Positions 40,453-52,800 of a stretch of 64,000 bases of DNA are shown here, piece by piece. The notes under the pieces were generated by a model, which worked only from the letters and a program-made list of their open reading frames with translations, was not told the DNA's origin and searched no databases. The stretch is from Puffinus mauretanicus (lineage: Eukaryota; Chordata; Aves; Procellariiformes; Procellariidae). How positions within the stretch are numbered: the first letter of the stretch is position 1; the number at the start of each line of letters is the position of its first letter. Both the position numbers and the translations under genes were made by a program. The DNA lies in contig JAJKFH010002198.1 in NCBI GenBank assembly GCA_023333565.1, positions 1,922,001 to 1,986,000 on the forward strand, in the 5' to 3' direction.

Positions 40453-43400
40453 AAGAAATCTGCAGCAGAAGTTTTGTATCTTTTCAAGGTGTTTCACACT
40501 GTTTGTATTTTAAAGGTTAGAATACAATTTGATTTTTTCTTAACATGTCCTGTTAATTAATAATGGTAATCAGCATTGTCAAAAACAATAAAAAGTTTTA
40601 CCTGAATTATCTACAACATTTAAATACAACTACATGCAACAACAGGTTGTGAGCCTGTAAATGCCTCTAAATTTGATTAGCTTTAAATTGGTGTGATTAC
40701 TTGTATGTGTCAAAGTTAAGCACAGGAAGTATTTATAAACTACAGGATGACGGGTTTAGACTACTGAACGTTATAAAGTGTATTTTTTCCCTAATGATTA
40801 CAGCACTAGACCAAGACTGAAGATACACAGGTTGCTTTTCATAAGCCAGTAACCATCTGCATTACTTGGGCAAAATCTTTATATCTACACTTCAGGTGCC
40901 TTATCACTGAAATTAGAGCCAGAGACTTTCTTCAGCTTTGCAAATTGGTATAAAACAGCTAAAACCACAGCATTTTATAAATAATGTTGTGGTAGTTTAA
41001 TTGTACAAGACAACACAAGCATAGTAGCTTCAGAGTGGAAAGACAATTATTCCTAACTGAAATTATGGAGAGAATGTAATTAAGCAAGTACAAATAGACT
41101 AGGACACTGGAACATACATAAATATTCATTCATAGGAATCCAGTGGGACTGCTAATGTCTGGCCTTCAGCCTCAGAAGCAAATGGCTCACAGACAATGGC
41201 TCACCTTCTCTGGAGAGTTATTCACCTCACATGCCTTCACCACCACCCATTGCTGGATGAACCACTCGTTCCTGAAGCACCTCTCTCTCTAGGATGTCCC
41301 CTAGCTGAAACTAGATGACTAACTTTTACATGGGAAAACACTGCGGACATAAATTCTGAGCTAAATGTATGTCAGAACAATCATGATGTGAATATCTTGA
41401 GTATACCTACTATTTATCATGCCACCTACATTTATCAAGTGTATTAGCCATAGAAGACAACTGAACTCCCAAAGTCAGTTGTAAGAGAGTTCTAGATGAC
41501 ATTTTATGAAGAACCCTGCTCCCACATAGTTTGAATCAAGATTTTAATTTGTCTCCCTATTATTTAAAAAAAAAATTAAATAAGGAATAATACCAGAATC
41601 GTAGAAAAATTATGATGTTAACTAAGTTTTAAAGAGTTTGTTCATTTCAATGATAAGAACCCTATTAAAAAATAGCAAAGTTTAAATATTTGGGAAGAGA
41701 AAAGTATTTGGAAGGGGAAAAGGGTTTGCAACACATTTCCAGAAGTATGAGAACTCATATCTCTGGGCTCATTTCTGTATTTGTTAATTCATTTTAGGTG
41801 AAAATGGTTTCCATTCAATATTATCGGTATTTCAGCTACTGTGTGCCCGGTGTTCTTCAACTGTCTGTAATTATCTGCCTATACTGTACTTTACGTTGTC
41901 AGTCTAAAAATCACTGTGTCATTTTATTTTATCATTTATGGAAGATTTCAGTTTGGAAAAGCAAATCAGTGTGAGTTAAGTTTCAGAAGTGGGCAGTATG
42001 TCTATGAGTAAAGGCTTTGCAACCGGTGTGGTTGGTCAGATGATAAACAACAGGATTATCAACAGCTGATAATCAGGAAACCTGATTTTACTGCACAAAT
42101 TCTCAAGAATATGTAGAAATTATAATGCTGCTGTTGACCACAGAAATTTCCTTTCAGTTTTTGTCTTAGGGAAGTCATGATTTCCAACCATGATATGGTT
42201 GGACCTAACCAACACCATAAGCAATCCTTTGTACTAGTATTCTGAGTAGACTCGTATACGTAATACATACAACATATACAGCTCTATATTGGGGGCAGAA
42301 TTTTATTTTCAAGCTTTCATGGTTTTTAATACTAGAAAACATTTGTGAGGTATAGTGCATCATTTGCTTTGTTAGCTTAGACAGTTGTATAAAGATGGGA
42401 TTTTTGGTAAATATCAATTTCAGTATTTTCATTATGACAACATGGCAGCGTAATTCAACTTAAAGGAAACGAATATTTTCCCCACTCTTCTCAAAAAAAC
42501 AGAGTAATATAAGAAACGAGTTCTGTATCGGCTTGCTGCAGAAAACCACAACCATATTATTTTAACAACAAAAGACCAAAAATGCAACAAATGAATGTGT
42601 GAGACTACCCTGATGCGAGAGGCGTGTTCATGCGGGGAACAGACGTGACTAGGATTGCTAACAGAGAATATGAAAGATAGGTTACCAAGACCCATTACAT
42701 TCCATAGCATTCACAGAGGTACACAGGTGTCGGTAATATGCATACAATGCTAATAACGGTATTAGTGCACAGATTCTGCTTCTTTGTTCTCAACAACTGG
42801 TAAATGCAGCTGCTGAGGTATCTTCAAAGGGAGCCACACTAGCTCCCTTAGTTTTGGGTTGGGTTTATGCCAGACCCAATTTCACCATAATTTAGAGCTG
42901 TATCACACTGGGTCTGTGCGAGCCCACAGCTCTTCAGTGCTTTGGAAAGGAACACAAAACATTTTTTTCTAGCTAATGTTACAATTTTTTAAGGTTTCTG
43001 GAGCCAGTCTAGTACCCTGATAGATGAAGTCCTCAAACACTTGGGGCAGCATAAAAGAAATCATAAAAACACCTCTGCTTAGGCTCCTCGAAATGTCTCC
43101 CTAAAGTTTTCCTCTGCCATGATGACTTCCCAAAAAACCAGACAACGTATATAGATCGTTCATCTGGTGTGGGCATAGTGCATAGTTTTTCATTGTTTCC
43201 CTTTTTTTCAATTGTAAGCCAGTGGGAAATTTTATCTTCTTTTCTTTTTCTTTTCAGTATTTTTATTGCGCTTTCTGCAAGAAAGCTCCTGGGCATTGTA
43301 GTAATACTAACAATTAAATAACATTCTTATGATCAGACAAGCTATTCTACCTGATTCAGGGGCAATCTGATAAACTTCAGTGAGGTCAAACTAGCTGGAC

Positions 43401-45538
43401 TCACTTGGCTTAAAAAAACCTAAGAAATAGATCAGTGTTACAATTTCAGCCCAGAAAAATTTAGGACATTAAACTATGTTATATAGGGAGACATATATCT
43501 ACAGTTACAGTAGACAAAATACAAAGTACAATCAGTAGCTGGGTGAGGAAGTAATTTTCCTTTATGGTACAGTTATAAACAAAGTACATTATAGTAGGTG
43601 TTAGTATTATTAACCATGTTTACTACAATAGTCCCTAAAACCATGCAAAAGATGAGCTTCATAGGATTTTGTAGCATGCAGAGATACATGGCAAAAGACC
43701 ATAGCTATTCTGAAGAGTTTATAGATGAGGTAAACAATATAGGTACCGGAGGGGAAAGTGATACAAAAAATGAGTAGCGTTAGCAATGCAATCAGGGCAA
43801 ATCTTAGTTTTGCAGCGCGAAAGAGAGAACAAGAGGCTGGGACGGGACAAGGGGGGAGAAGGGGGCACTAAGACAGGGACAGCTCAAGTGGAAAAGAAAA
43901 GACAAAGAAATGTAGGTGAGCATGACCACGATAGAAGCACTTGGGACAGATGTGAAGTAAAACTGAGGTGAAGGGTGGTGGCAGAGATTCAGAGCAGACA
44001 TCCACTAAGTAGAGGGGCAGAGACAAGCCTGCCAGAAGTGCAGAGATAGCTGAAGACCACAGGTAGCCTGCTACAACAGCTGGCTGGACTCTCTGGACCC
44101 TCTATTTGCCCACAGGGTTGCCCGGGAGCTGGTGGGAGCTTCCTCGGCAGGTCAAGAGGCATTTGGGAACAGGTTCTGCTGGATGCATCTGAGACAGATG
44201 ACTCACTGATTTGTTCTTGTATTTGTGCTCTTACATCATTATATTTAGAGATGACCATGCCACAGAAAATCAGTTCTTTCCAATTTTGGACCACGGAACT
44301 AAAAAATAAAGCACATATGACACCTGCCTTAAAAATGATACCAGCCATCACCCTTTGATTGAACCAAATCAGCTCTGCAATCAAAACAAAGTGAAATTAG
44401 GCACTTCATGAACAGATATTACTTTACTGATACCAGTGTATCTCAAAGAATTAGGATAACTGTCTGTCATAATACAGCTTTGCTGTTCAATATTTACTGA
44501 CATATTTTCTCTGCCCTAAGCACAGAGCAAGGAGGCAGTGAAAATCAGGCTGCACATAAAATCTTTTTAACAAACAGCAATGACAACTGACAATGCAAAA
44601 TTAACAAAAATGTTGGCAATAGTGCAGGTTTTTCTTTTCCTTTTGGTGTTACCAGATGAGTTTCACAGCAGAGAAGCAAAAGGGGCATATTATACATAAG
44701 ACTGCATGCAAATTAATGGTAAAGGACACGTGAATACAATCTCCTAGGGCAAGGCCTGTTCCTGTAATCAGCTGCACAAAGGGAAATCTCTGACCCCACA
44801 GAAAATCCCACAGAAGTCTGTGGAACTCCTCTGGGGGAGCGTTTGGTTTGGGAGGCTCTGGTCTCAGGATCTGCATGACAAATTATTTTTTTCTGGGCAG
44901 GTACCCAACCTAGAAAATAGTGAATATGAAGAAGACCTATCGGTTCAAGCAGACTAAGAGATGCTCCTAGAGCAAAGCTTTCATAAAAGGGTTATAAGAC
45001 CAATAAGCCATATGAACAGGGATACGTATACACACCTATAGAGGGAGGAGGTAATTTTATCTCTGCAGATAAAATTGGGAGAACCTGTAATAAACAAATA
45101 CATGCAATTCTGGTGGAAATGTTGAAAAAAAATATAGAAAATTAAGAGTAGCTGCAGAATAGAGAGCTTTTTTTTTCCCAAACTGTATTTTCTCTACCTT
45201 AAAAGAAAAATGACCCATAATCTATTTAGTGTATATGTGCTATCAAAAAGAGAAAATACTAAAAGGATATTCGTTATGTCAAAGAAGAGCACTGGAGTTA
45301 ATGGCCTGAAGCTGAAATAAATGTCTGGAAACACATAAAATGCACACATTGTCACGGAGTATAGTCATCCACTAGGAAAACCACTGAAAGAAGCAAAAGA
45401 TCCTCTATCACTTGATGTCTCATACATCATTCAGAAAGTCACTTACTCTTTACAGTGTTTTAGAGCAACACAAGAATAACTTGGTGAAATTTAATGATTT
45501 CTGAATGTTAAATGACGACATACCTGTACTAGGTACAG

Positions 45539-45556
45539 AAACAAACAAACAAACAA
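45539..45556 (+). repeat. (AAAC)4 microsatellite
   Basis: Four copies of AAAC lie about 14 bases before the 5' edge of CR1 fragment C. No functional meaning is inferred. Confidence 0.85.
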
Positions 45557-45569
45557 GACACAGATGTAC

Positions 45570-45677
45570 ATTAGGGACATGGTGTAGTGGGCATGGTGTG
45601 TTGGATTGATGGTTGGCTCAATGATCTTAAAGGTCTTTTCCAACCTTACTGATTCTATGATTCTATGATTCTATGAC
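45570..45677 (+). mobile_element. CR1 LINE fragment C (3' end only, about 108 bp)
   Basis: Only the last few codons of ORF2, the 3' untranslated region and the tail remain. GATCTTAAAGGTCTTTTCCA near 45622-45641 and the ATTCTATG-like units at 45652-45677 match fragments A and B in the same order. The 5' edge falls at about 45570 (TTAGGGACATGG). This is an extreme 5' truncation, common for CR1. Confidence 0.93.
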
Positions 45678-45966
45678 TAACTTCTCCTCTCACAGCTGAG
45701 GAAGGTTTGGCTTTCTATGATTGCCAAGAGAACCCCAGCTCCTTGCAGCAATCTCCCTGAGACTTCCCAGCTTCTCAGCTTTTCGCTGACCTTCCCTTTC
45801 AGTTCATCCTCCACTTTTTTTTTTCTTTTATCTTTTTTAAAGGAGATTCTTCTAATACGACTGGCATACAGCTATTTAGCCATAGCCAGAGCTGAGGAGT
45901 CTTCTCTCATTTCCATTCACCTGACTGTTTTGGTAGAAGACATTCCTCCCATCTAGATAGCAGGAG
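45678..45966. other. Short spacer between CR1 C and the pyrimidine tract
   Basis: Non-coding DNA with a T-rich patch near 45812-45838. Nothing else is seen. Confidence 0.6.
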
Positions 45967-46093
45967 TCTGTCTGTCTGTCTGTCTGTCTTTCTTTCTCTC
46001 TTTCTCTCTTTCTTTCTCTTTTCTTTCTCTCTCTCTCTTTCTTTCTTTTGTCTTTCTTTCTTTCTCTCTTTCTTTCTCCTTTCTTTCTCTCTC

Positions 46094-46134
<41 letters not shown>

Positions 46135-46207
46135 CCCCCCTCTTTCTTTCTTTCTCTCTTTCTTTCTTTCTCTATTTCTTTCTCTCTTTCTCTCTTTCTT
46201 TATTCTT
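45967..46207. repeat. Polypyrimidine microsatellite tract, about 240 bp
   Basis: The tract opens with (TCTG)5 at 45967-45986. It continues as mixed TTTC and TCTC units to about 46207, with an uninterrupted CT dinucleotide block at about 46099-46131 and a C9 run at 46132-46140. Purines are nearly absent from the + strand across the tract. Such polypurine-polypyrimidine DNA is slippage-prone, can form triplex (H-DNA) structures, and is often misassembled. An open frame rich in Ser, Leu and Phe crosses it and is an artefact of the repeat. Confidence 0.95.
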
Positions 46208-49090
46208 TGTTAACAATACCTTTATGGCCATCTTCAAATTTACCTTTTTCTACTGAGGCAGAGCGCAATGCCAAGCTGAACAAGGAAACACTGCATAGTT
46301 ATGAAAATACACTGCATATTCTTCTGAATTCAGTGCCAACCTCTGTGTGTTTGCAGTCAAAGCAAATTGCTATGGAATTGAATGTTACAGGTTTTCAGAC
46401 AGACAAAGAAAAGCAGTGAAGCTACTTAGGAGCACCCAAGCAAATAATAAATGCCAATCCAACAGCCACACAGGAACAGCTCCTTGGTGCTGTCCAGCCC
46501 ATGACATAACTGCCAAGGCAGAGGACAGAGAGATGAGGGAATATTAAATCTTTCGGGGCTTTGGGAAACTTCTGGAGCCACAAGCACAGTGAACAGTTCA
46601 AGGCTTCCAGGGCAATGATAGCAAAAGCTGTCAGCTTGACCGAGGTTAATACAGGGAGCCTGAAAGCAGGAAAGGTCTTTTCTCCTTGTCAGATATGGAG
46701 CTAACAAACTTGGGGGGAACTTACATTCTTATTTTTTCTTACCAGCTTTTGTAAATAAGTCACATGCACAAAGTCCTATTGTCATGTGACCTTCTGCTTG
46801 CCTTTGAAGGTTAAGTAATAAGTAATGAATTATGAATAATTCATAATTAATGAATAAGTAATGATCCTTTTCAGAATGACTGGGATTGACTTGCTGATCG
46901 CAGTATTTCAAAAAGAAAAAGCTTGTAGTGAAAACAGGATCATTCTGTTTGAAGAACATGAAGAGAAAACACATGGATAAGGGCTCTATGATAAAACTCT
47001 TCAGAGAGAGGTGGAGGAAGCCAGGTTTGTTTCTAAGGACTGTCCTGGAAGCATCTTTGTGGGAATGGGGTATTAGGTACAATTTCAACCTCCAAACTAA
47101 AAAGTAAGTTCCTAAGCATGAAGAGAGAGAAACTCTGTTCCTGTTTTTTTCTTGGAAACCCTCCAAAAAGGGAGTTTACAGAGAACACATGCAGGGAGTC
47201 CTGAACAGATGCAGGTCCCAGCGTGCTTGCAGCGCGTAAGTCTGTATAGGCTTAGCAATGCCTTAGTCTGGCTACACGTGAATGGTACTCAACGTCACTG
47301 CTTACAGGTATTGTATTTCTGTAATGTTTACCTTCAAAATAAATACTTTAGAGAGGCTTGACTGCATTATATCAATAGTGTGGGACTAGAGGAACTGCCA
47401 CTAAACAAATATCCTCTTCAGGATCGAGGACCTAGGACAAGCATTCCTTCGTCAGGTAATAGAGAGAGGCATTATCAACATAAAATGATATTTCTTTTTC
47501 CTACCCCGTTCTCTTCCACTGATTCCTCCTACCATAATAGTTCTCCTGTACCCATATCTCCTATCTTCTGCTCCATATTCCAGCTCTGACAATACCCACT
47601 CCCCTTCCTCCTGCAATAATCACCTGAATTTTTCACTTGGTCGAAAAGACATGCTATTTGCCCCTCCAATGGACTGAGAGGCATTGCTTATCTCACAGAC
47701 AAGCAGCATTTATCTTCTGGCTAGAAGATGCTTCCACCTATTGGAAGGAGTGCTCCTCTGGCCGGGCTTCAGCGGGGACTCAGTGCACACCCTGTGGCTA
47801 CTTCCCTGATGAACTCTGCATCACGTCAGTGGGCCAAGCAGCACTCTGCTCTCTACTGCAAGTAAGCAAAACTGGGTCACAGGCATGGCTTCATCTAGGA
47901 AAAAAATATTAATGGCTTGCATCTCTGTTACAGACATGAGGAAAACCTCTGTTAGAGAACAATAGGTGCTTAAAATGTGCTTAATTTCCTACCTGTATTA
48001 GTTCTGTCTGTGTGAAAGAGTGAGGATTTTGAAACATGAATTCAGGTGAGTTAAGAAGGGTCCTAAACTGCTGCAAACTCATGTAACTATATTTGTATTT
48101 ACTTATCTTTCACTAACAGTTTTGCCCAGTATCAGGAAAACATGTAGTTATGAAGGTTTGCTTGAACAGCTCCTCACTGAAACTGGAGATGTTCTGCTGT
48201 CCCTGCAATTCCTCTGCTGCTGACTTCACTTTCCCTCATTTTCACATGTGCTGAACGTCACCAGGGTGTCCACTGGATAGTTTGACAAGCAAGTCCTCTG
48301 CACCAGACTCTAGAAAAGCTACGAAAAATCCATAATCTCACATTTGATTTGATAGAGCTAACCAACATGAACTCCTGACATATGAAAAATGACAAATAGG
48401 TCATGTATTTAACTGTGAAACAAACTCCACAGGGGATAGTTTCAACATAACATCTGTTATGTATAAAAAAGGTTATGTGCTGGGTTTATTCATACCCTTT
48501 TTAGAGAAAAGCACACTTAGTCCAACTGATAAATTGTCCGAATTTATTTTACACATGTGGTTTTAATTTTGGACTTACAGATTGCATCAATTTATCTGAT
48601 TTTCTTCACATCAAATAAGGGAAATTAAATATGTATTATGTTAGCACAAAACATGTTTTCCTTAAAGCATTTTTTAATGTCCACAGTGATTAGGGTGGCA
48701 GCACCATTATAGTTTGTTGTTCCCACAGTTTCTTTTTTTCTACTGAAATCCAAATTTGTTTTTGTTGTTAACTCAATCACTCTAAATAAGTTTATTTGGA
48801 ACTTATTTCCAAGAAATGTTCTTAAAACCAGAGACAGAGTCATTTGCATTGCCCTGAAGGAGCTAATTCAAGCATTTTTAAATCGATCATAATGTTGAGA
48901 CATTTTCCCAATTTTGTTTTTGTCAGTGAATTTATTGTACCTTACTAGTTTCAGCAGAATGAAATATCACTAACTGTACTCCAGGGAAACAAAAGAAAAA
49001 GTGAATTTTACTATAATCATCAATTCTGGATGCAAAGCTTTAATAGAAACAGCATTTTATCTTAGCAAAATACTAGAAGTGCACAACATG
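46208..49090. other. AT-rich non-coding DNA, no gene recognised
   Basis: No gene is recognised. Contents are a 21-nt palindrome at 46828-46848 inside an AGTAATGAAT-like AT-rich repeat patch, and a possible cryptic exon at 47725-47861. The longest open frame is on the - strand at 46729-47166 (145 codons); it has no motif and partly crosses the AT-rich palindrome, so it is judged spurious. Confidence 0.6.
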
Positions 49091-49156
49091 TATATATACA
49101 TACACGTATACATACAAACATGTATATATATGTATATATATTTGTATGTATACACC
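49091..49156. repeat. TA/CA-rich microsatellite with 13-bp inverted repeat
   Basis: This is an alternating purine-pyrimidine tract of TATA, CATA and TGTA units. Bases 49106-49118 (GTATACATACAAA) are the exact reverse complement of 49141-49153. The 22-base spacer is itself TA-rich. The tract could form a hairpin or cruciform and should be length-variable between individuals. Confidence 0.85.
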
Positions 49157-49444
49157 GTACAGAAATTGACTAAGTCTGTTTATACTTAATTGCTGCACAG
49201 AGATCTACCAGTAGCACAACCTTGCTAAGAGGCAGGGTGTCTACTTGTGACCTAAACTGTACAGACTTAGGAGGAAAAAGCAGGAACTTAAGCAGGAATA
49301 GGGGTAGGAAAAGAGGCTCTCTTGTGACCACTTGATGTTAAAAATTCTAACTTTATGATAACTATAACTAAAGAGGTATTAAATGTTATCCCTTTATTGC
49401 ACATAAAAGCAATGCATTATCTTTTTGGAAAAAAATCTGAAGCT
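49157..49444. other. Short AT-rich spacer before CR1 fragment D
   Basis: Nothing is recognised in this stretch. Confidence 0.6.
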
Positions 49445-49766
49445 ACATCATATGAAGAAAGGCTCAGAAAGTTGGAGTTGTTCAGCCTGGAGAAGAGAAG
49501 GCTTCGGGGAGACCTTATTGCAGCCTTTCAGTACTGAAAGGGGGCTTGTAAGAAAGATGGGGACAAACTTTTTAGCAGGGCCTGTTGCGACAAGGGGGAA
49601 TGGTTTTAAACTAAAAGAAGGTAGATTTAGACTAGATATAAGGAAGAAATTTTTTACAATGAGGGTGGTGAAACCCTGGAACAGGTTGCCCAGAGAGGTG
49701 GTAGATGCCCCATCCCTGGAAACATTCAAGGTCAGGTTGGATGGGGCTCTGAGCAACCTGGTCTAG
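49445..49766 (+). pseudogene. CR1 ORF2 C-terminal remnant with stop and frameshift
   Basis: The frame starting near 49448 encodes [19 protein letters not shown] and ends at an in-frame TGA (49535-49537). Reading on, a small deletion near 49586-49596 changes the frame. The frame ending at 49764-49766 then gives [31 protein letters not shown] and a Leu-Val C-terminus. The order matches fragments A and B, but residues differ (for example [14 protein letters not shown] against [14 protein letters not shown] in B), in line with another subfamily. No polymerase core is present. Confidence 0.9.
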
Positions 49767-49855
49767 TTGAAGATGCCCCTGCTCATTGCAGGGGGGTTGG
49801 ACTAGATGACCTTTAAAGGTCCCTTCCAACCCAAACCGTTCTATGATTCTATGAT
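49445..49855 (+). mobile_element. CR1 LINE fragment D (5'-truncated, different subfamily)
   Basis: This fragment covers the end of ORF2, a 3' untranslated region and a short tail (TTCTATGATTCTATGAT, about 49839-49855). Its 3' region differs from A, B and C. It contains a 7-bp hairpin, CCCCTGC at 49776-49782 pairing with 49788-49794 over a 5-base loop, then GGTTGGACTAGATGACCTTT and CCCTTCCAACCC. This is the 3' end of another avian CR1 subfamily. In CR1-type LINEs the 3' end is thought to be what the reverse transcriptase recognises. The 5' edge is at about 49445. Confidence 0.95.
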
Positions 49856-52800
49856 CATTAAACATGTTCATCTTAAATCACTGATTCAGAATACAACAGT
49901 ATCAAAAGCTTCATTATTTCATTAAAAATGAACAACAAAGGAATGCATAGCAGTTCATTACATGAACATTTGTGAAGTTATGTGTCCACTGTATGGTAAA
50001 AATTTAGGTGGTTTTTTTTATAAATTCTTATGTATAGGATTTGTACTTTTTGTCTCTGAGTCTATATATTTTGGCAGTGTATCTTCACATAATACAGGTT
50101 AACACAAGGTTAACACTCAGAGGTAACCTTTTGATTTTTCTATACACACAGAAGAAACAGTTTTCACATGAATTGCCTTTATTGGAGACTATGAGCACAA
50201 AATAACCTCCTCTCTCCACCAAGATTACTGCATGCGCATCTGGCATACCAGTCCATGCTGAGAGGAAGGCAGTAATGCTTTCCCCGTATCAACAGCCCAG
50301 ACTCCCGGGAGGGGTAGGGGTGCCACACATCTGTCACAGACACGGCACTGCACACTTAGATATGATGGCCGTGACCTCCCAGGGGCTGCCATAAAGGTTT
50401 GCACAGTTTGTTACTGATTTCTTTTGCCACTGTGTGCATGTCAAGTGCTAAAATGCCATCGCTGCAGGCTATGTGCTCTGGCATTTTCCTTCCATGTCTT
50501 GGCTGTAACTGCTGGCCTCGCAAGCGCCTTCTATCTTTGGGTGAAAGTGCTGAGGACGTGTCTCCTCCTTTTGTCTGACAGAGCCCAAACACATAAATCC
50601 TACTTTCAGAGACACATAATTCTTGCATAGTAAACCTACATTTGCCTCACAAACTGTGTTTCACAAAGCGGTGCCGAGCTCACAGCATGGAGTACAAGGG
50701 AAAGTAGCAGCTCATTTTACCAAGTGGATGTCAGCTGAAAAACATGACTACAACCAAAGAAATGCACAATAAAGGGGTTTGGAATTGATCTCACCATTTT
50801 CATGTTTTATTACTGCTTCAATGCAATTCAGTAAGTAACAATCCATTATAAAAACACAGTAAATATGGTTAATTGACATCTATTTCACTCTCGTAACGTA
50901 GTGTGCTTCTGTATCTTAGGGAAGCTCCTAGATGATTAATGATTTTTTTTCCTCTGTCAGGCTAAAGGATCTAGGGCATTTTACCTTCTGGAGCTCTAAA
51001 TGATATTGCATGGTTTACCGTAACTGATATTATCCGAAGACTCGACCCTAAGACACAGAAGATACACCCCTTTCTCAAAATGTCATATAAATTTTGGAGG
51101 ATGTTTTAAAATTACTTCAATGTAGGAAGTATATTGCAGATTTTGTCCTATGTGTTTTTATTACTCTAAAGAAGGACTAAGTGGTCATTTAAGCGTTGCA
51201 TTTAATAATTCAGCCAATATCTTGGGAGGGTGTTTGCACTGCTTCACCTGCAATTACCTCATCAGGTTTTTCCAGGGTGTTTGATAAAACAAGAGATAAA
51301 GTCACACATCAGTAGACAATCTTAATTCACTTAAGGCACTAAATTCACTTTAGACACTAACAGTGAACTTCAGGCAGTAAGAGTTGAAGAGGAGGAGACA
51401 ACCCACACAAAGCACCCGCACACCAAGCACAAAGTATACTGTGATTAGCAAAAAAAGCATAAGGAAAATTTTCCTCACTGGCTATGTGTACCAGAGAGGA
51501 GTATCTAGTACAAATTCCATCCTGTACTCTTCTGAATATCAAGCAAGCCTCAAATTTTAATAGATAATGGTTTCAGGACTGGAAGCTCCTGAATTAATCT
51601 ATGTGGCATTAATTAAAAACACATCTATCTTTGAAAATGTAAAGAAGAAACATTGATTGCATCAATCTAAGCGTTCTAAGGAGATTAAAAAAGAAGATGG
51701 AAAGAAATGAAGAACCTGAATTTCAAAAGCTTCTACTTCCTTGGAGAGAGGAGTTTAAGCACTGTGGTCGGGGTCACCCTGAGAGGGCTGTGTACAAGGT
51801 TTTTCTTCTTCCCCATCTCTTTCTCCTGCACTGAAGGAGGTCAGAATATCCGTAATAAGAGTGACATAACTAGCAATTAGTGCCGTTTAGTCATTCTTCC
51901 TCTGAACTGGTGACTGTCACACAGCTTACATTAAAAAAACCACAGTAACAAAAGGTGTATTTTTCACCTGTATTTCAAGCTCCACTAGACTTCTGTGTAG
52001 TTCTAATATGTTTACTGTGGATATTATGTGTAATTTTTTTTTCTTCTCAACACTACCTAGACTCTATGTTTCCATTTGAAGCTTTATAAATAATTCAAAG
52101 AAGCACAAAATCCAGATAAACCTACTGAAATGTAAGATACATCCAATCATATTTAACTGAGAAAAACAAAAAGGCAATTGCCAAAAACCAAAAACCCTTT
52201 TCAAAACTCCTTTTGTCACAGAGTATTCAATTATTTTTGAATAATTTACTGAAAGCCCCCCGAATTTCTGCTGTTCTAATTTTGATGTTATTGAACTCTC
52301 TGTTGAAGGCAATGGATAATTGAACTAAGTTTAGTCTTAGTTCAGTAGTAAACAAAATGGGCTATTAGAAAAGAAGAAAGAATCCAGAACTTAATAAATA
52401 AAAGAAAAAGCTGTATTACTTTTTGTGCGTCAGTATCTGCCTACCTATAAGACCGTTCAAATATCTTTATTATTAGCAATTTTACATCAAGAAACCATTG
52501 AAAAATAACTTCCTTTTCGTTTTAGAATATCACAAGTGAAAGAAGAAAATTAATAATTAGCAAGTTAATAAATTTTGTTTTATCTTTGCATTTTTCTGCT
52601 AAGAGCTGAAAAGCATTTTGCAAATATTAAGTATCCCTCTAAGTTGACTGTTTCTGTTATTGACATATTTAGAAGAATCGAAGCAAGAAAAGTACCAACG
52701 ACTGCTGAAAGCCAAACAGAAAGTCAATGGCAAAAAAGAGTATTTCAGATTCTACAGTCCTGACTACCCACCCACAGTCTTCATCACACAACGATGCTCC

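Larger units (their letters stand above)
37042..45569. other. AT-rich non-coding DNA, no gene recognised
   Basis: No gene is recognised. The stretch holds the E-box tandem repeat at 40401-40452, an A-run near 41565-41574 flanked by a 7-bp inverted repeat, a purine-rich patch at about 43800-43920 and an (AAAC)4 run at 45539-45556. The longest open frame is on the - strand at 43989-44384 (131 codons), without motif or support. Confidence 0.6.

Noticed and set aside
46048..46419. 123-codon open frame beginning with Ser/Leu/Phe repeats
   Set aside because: The first part is a translation of the polypyrimidine microsatellite and the rest is unremarkable.
46729..47166. 145-codon open frame on the - strand
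   Set aside because: It runs through an AT-rich palindromic patch, has Phe/Leu-rich low-information sequence and no recognisable domain.
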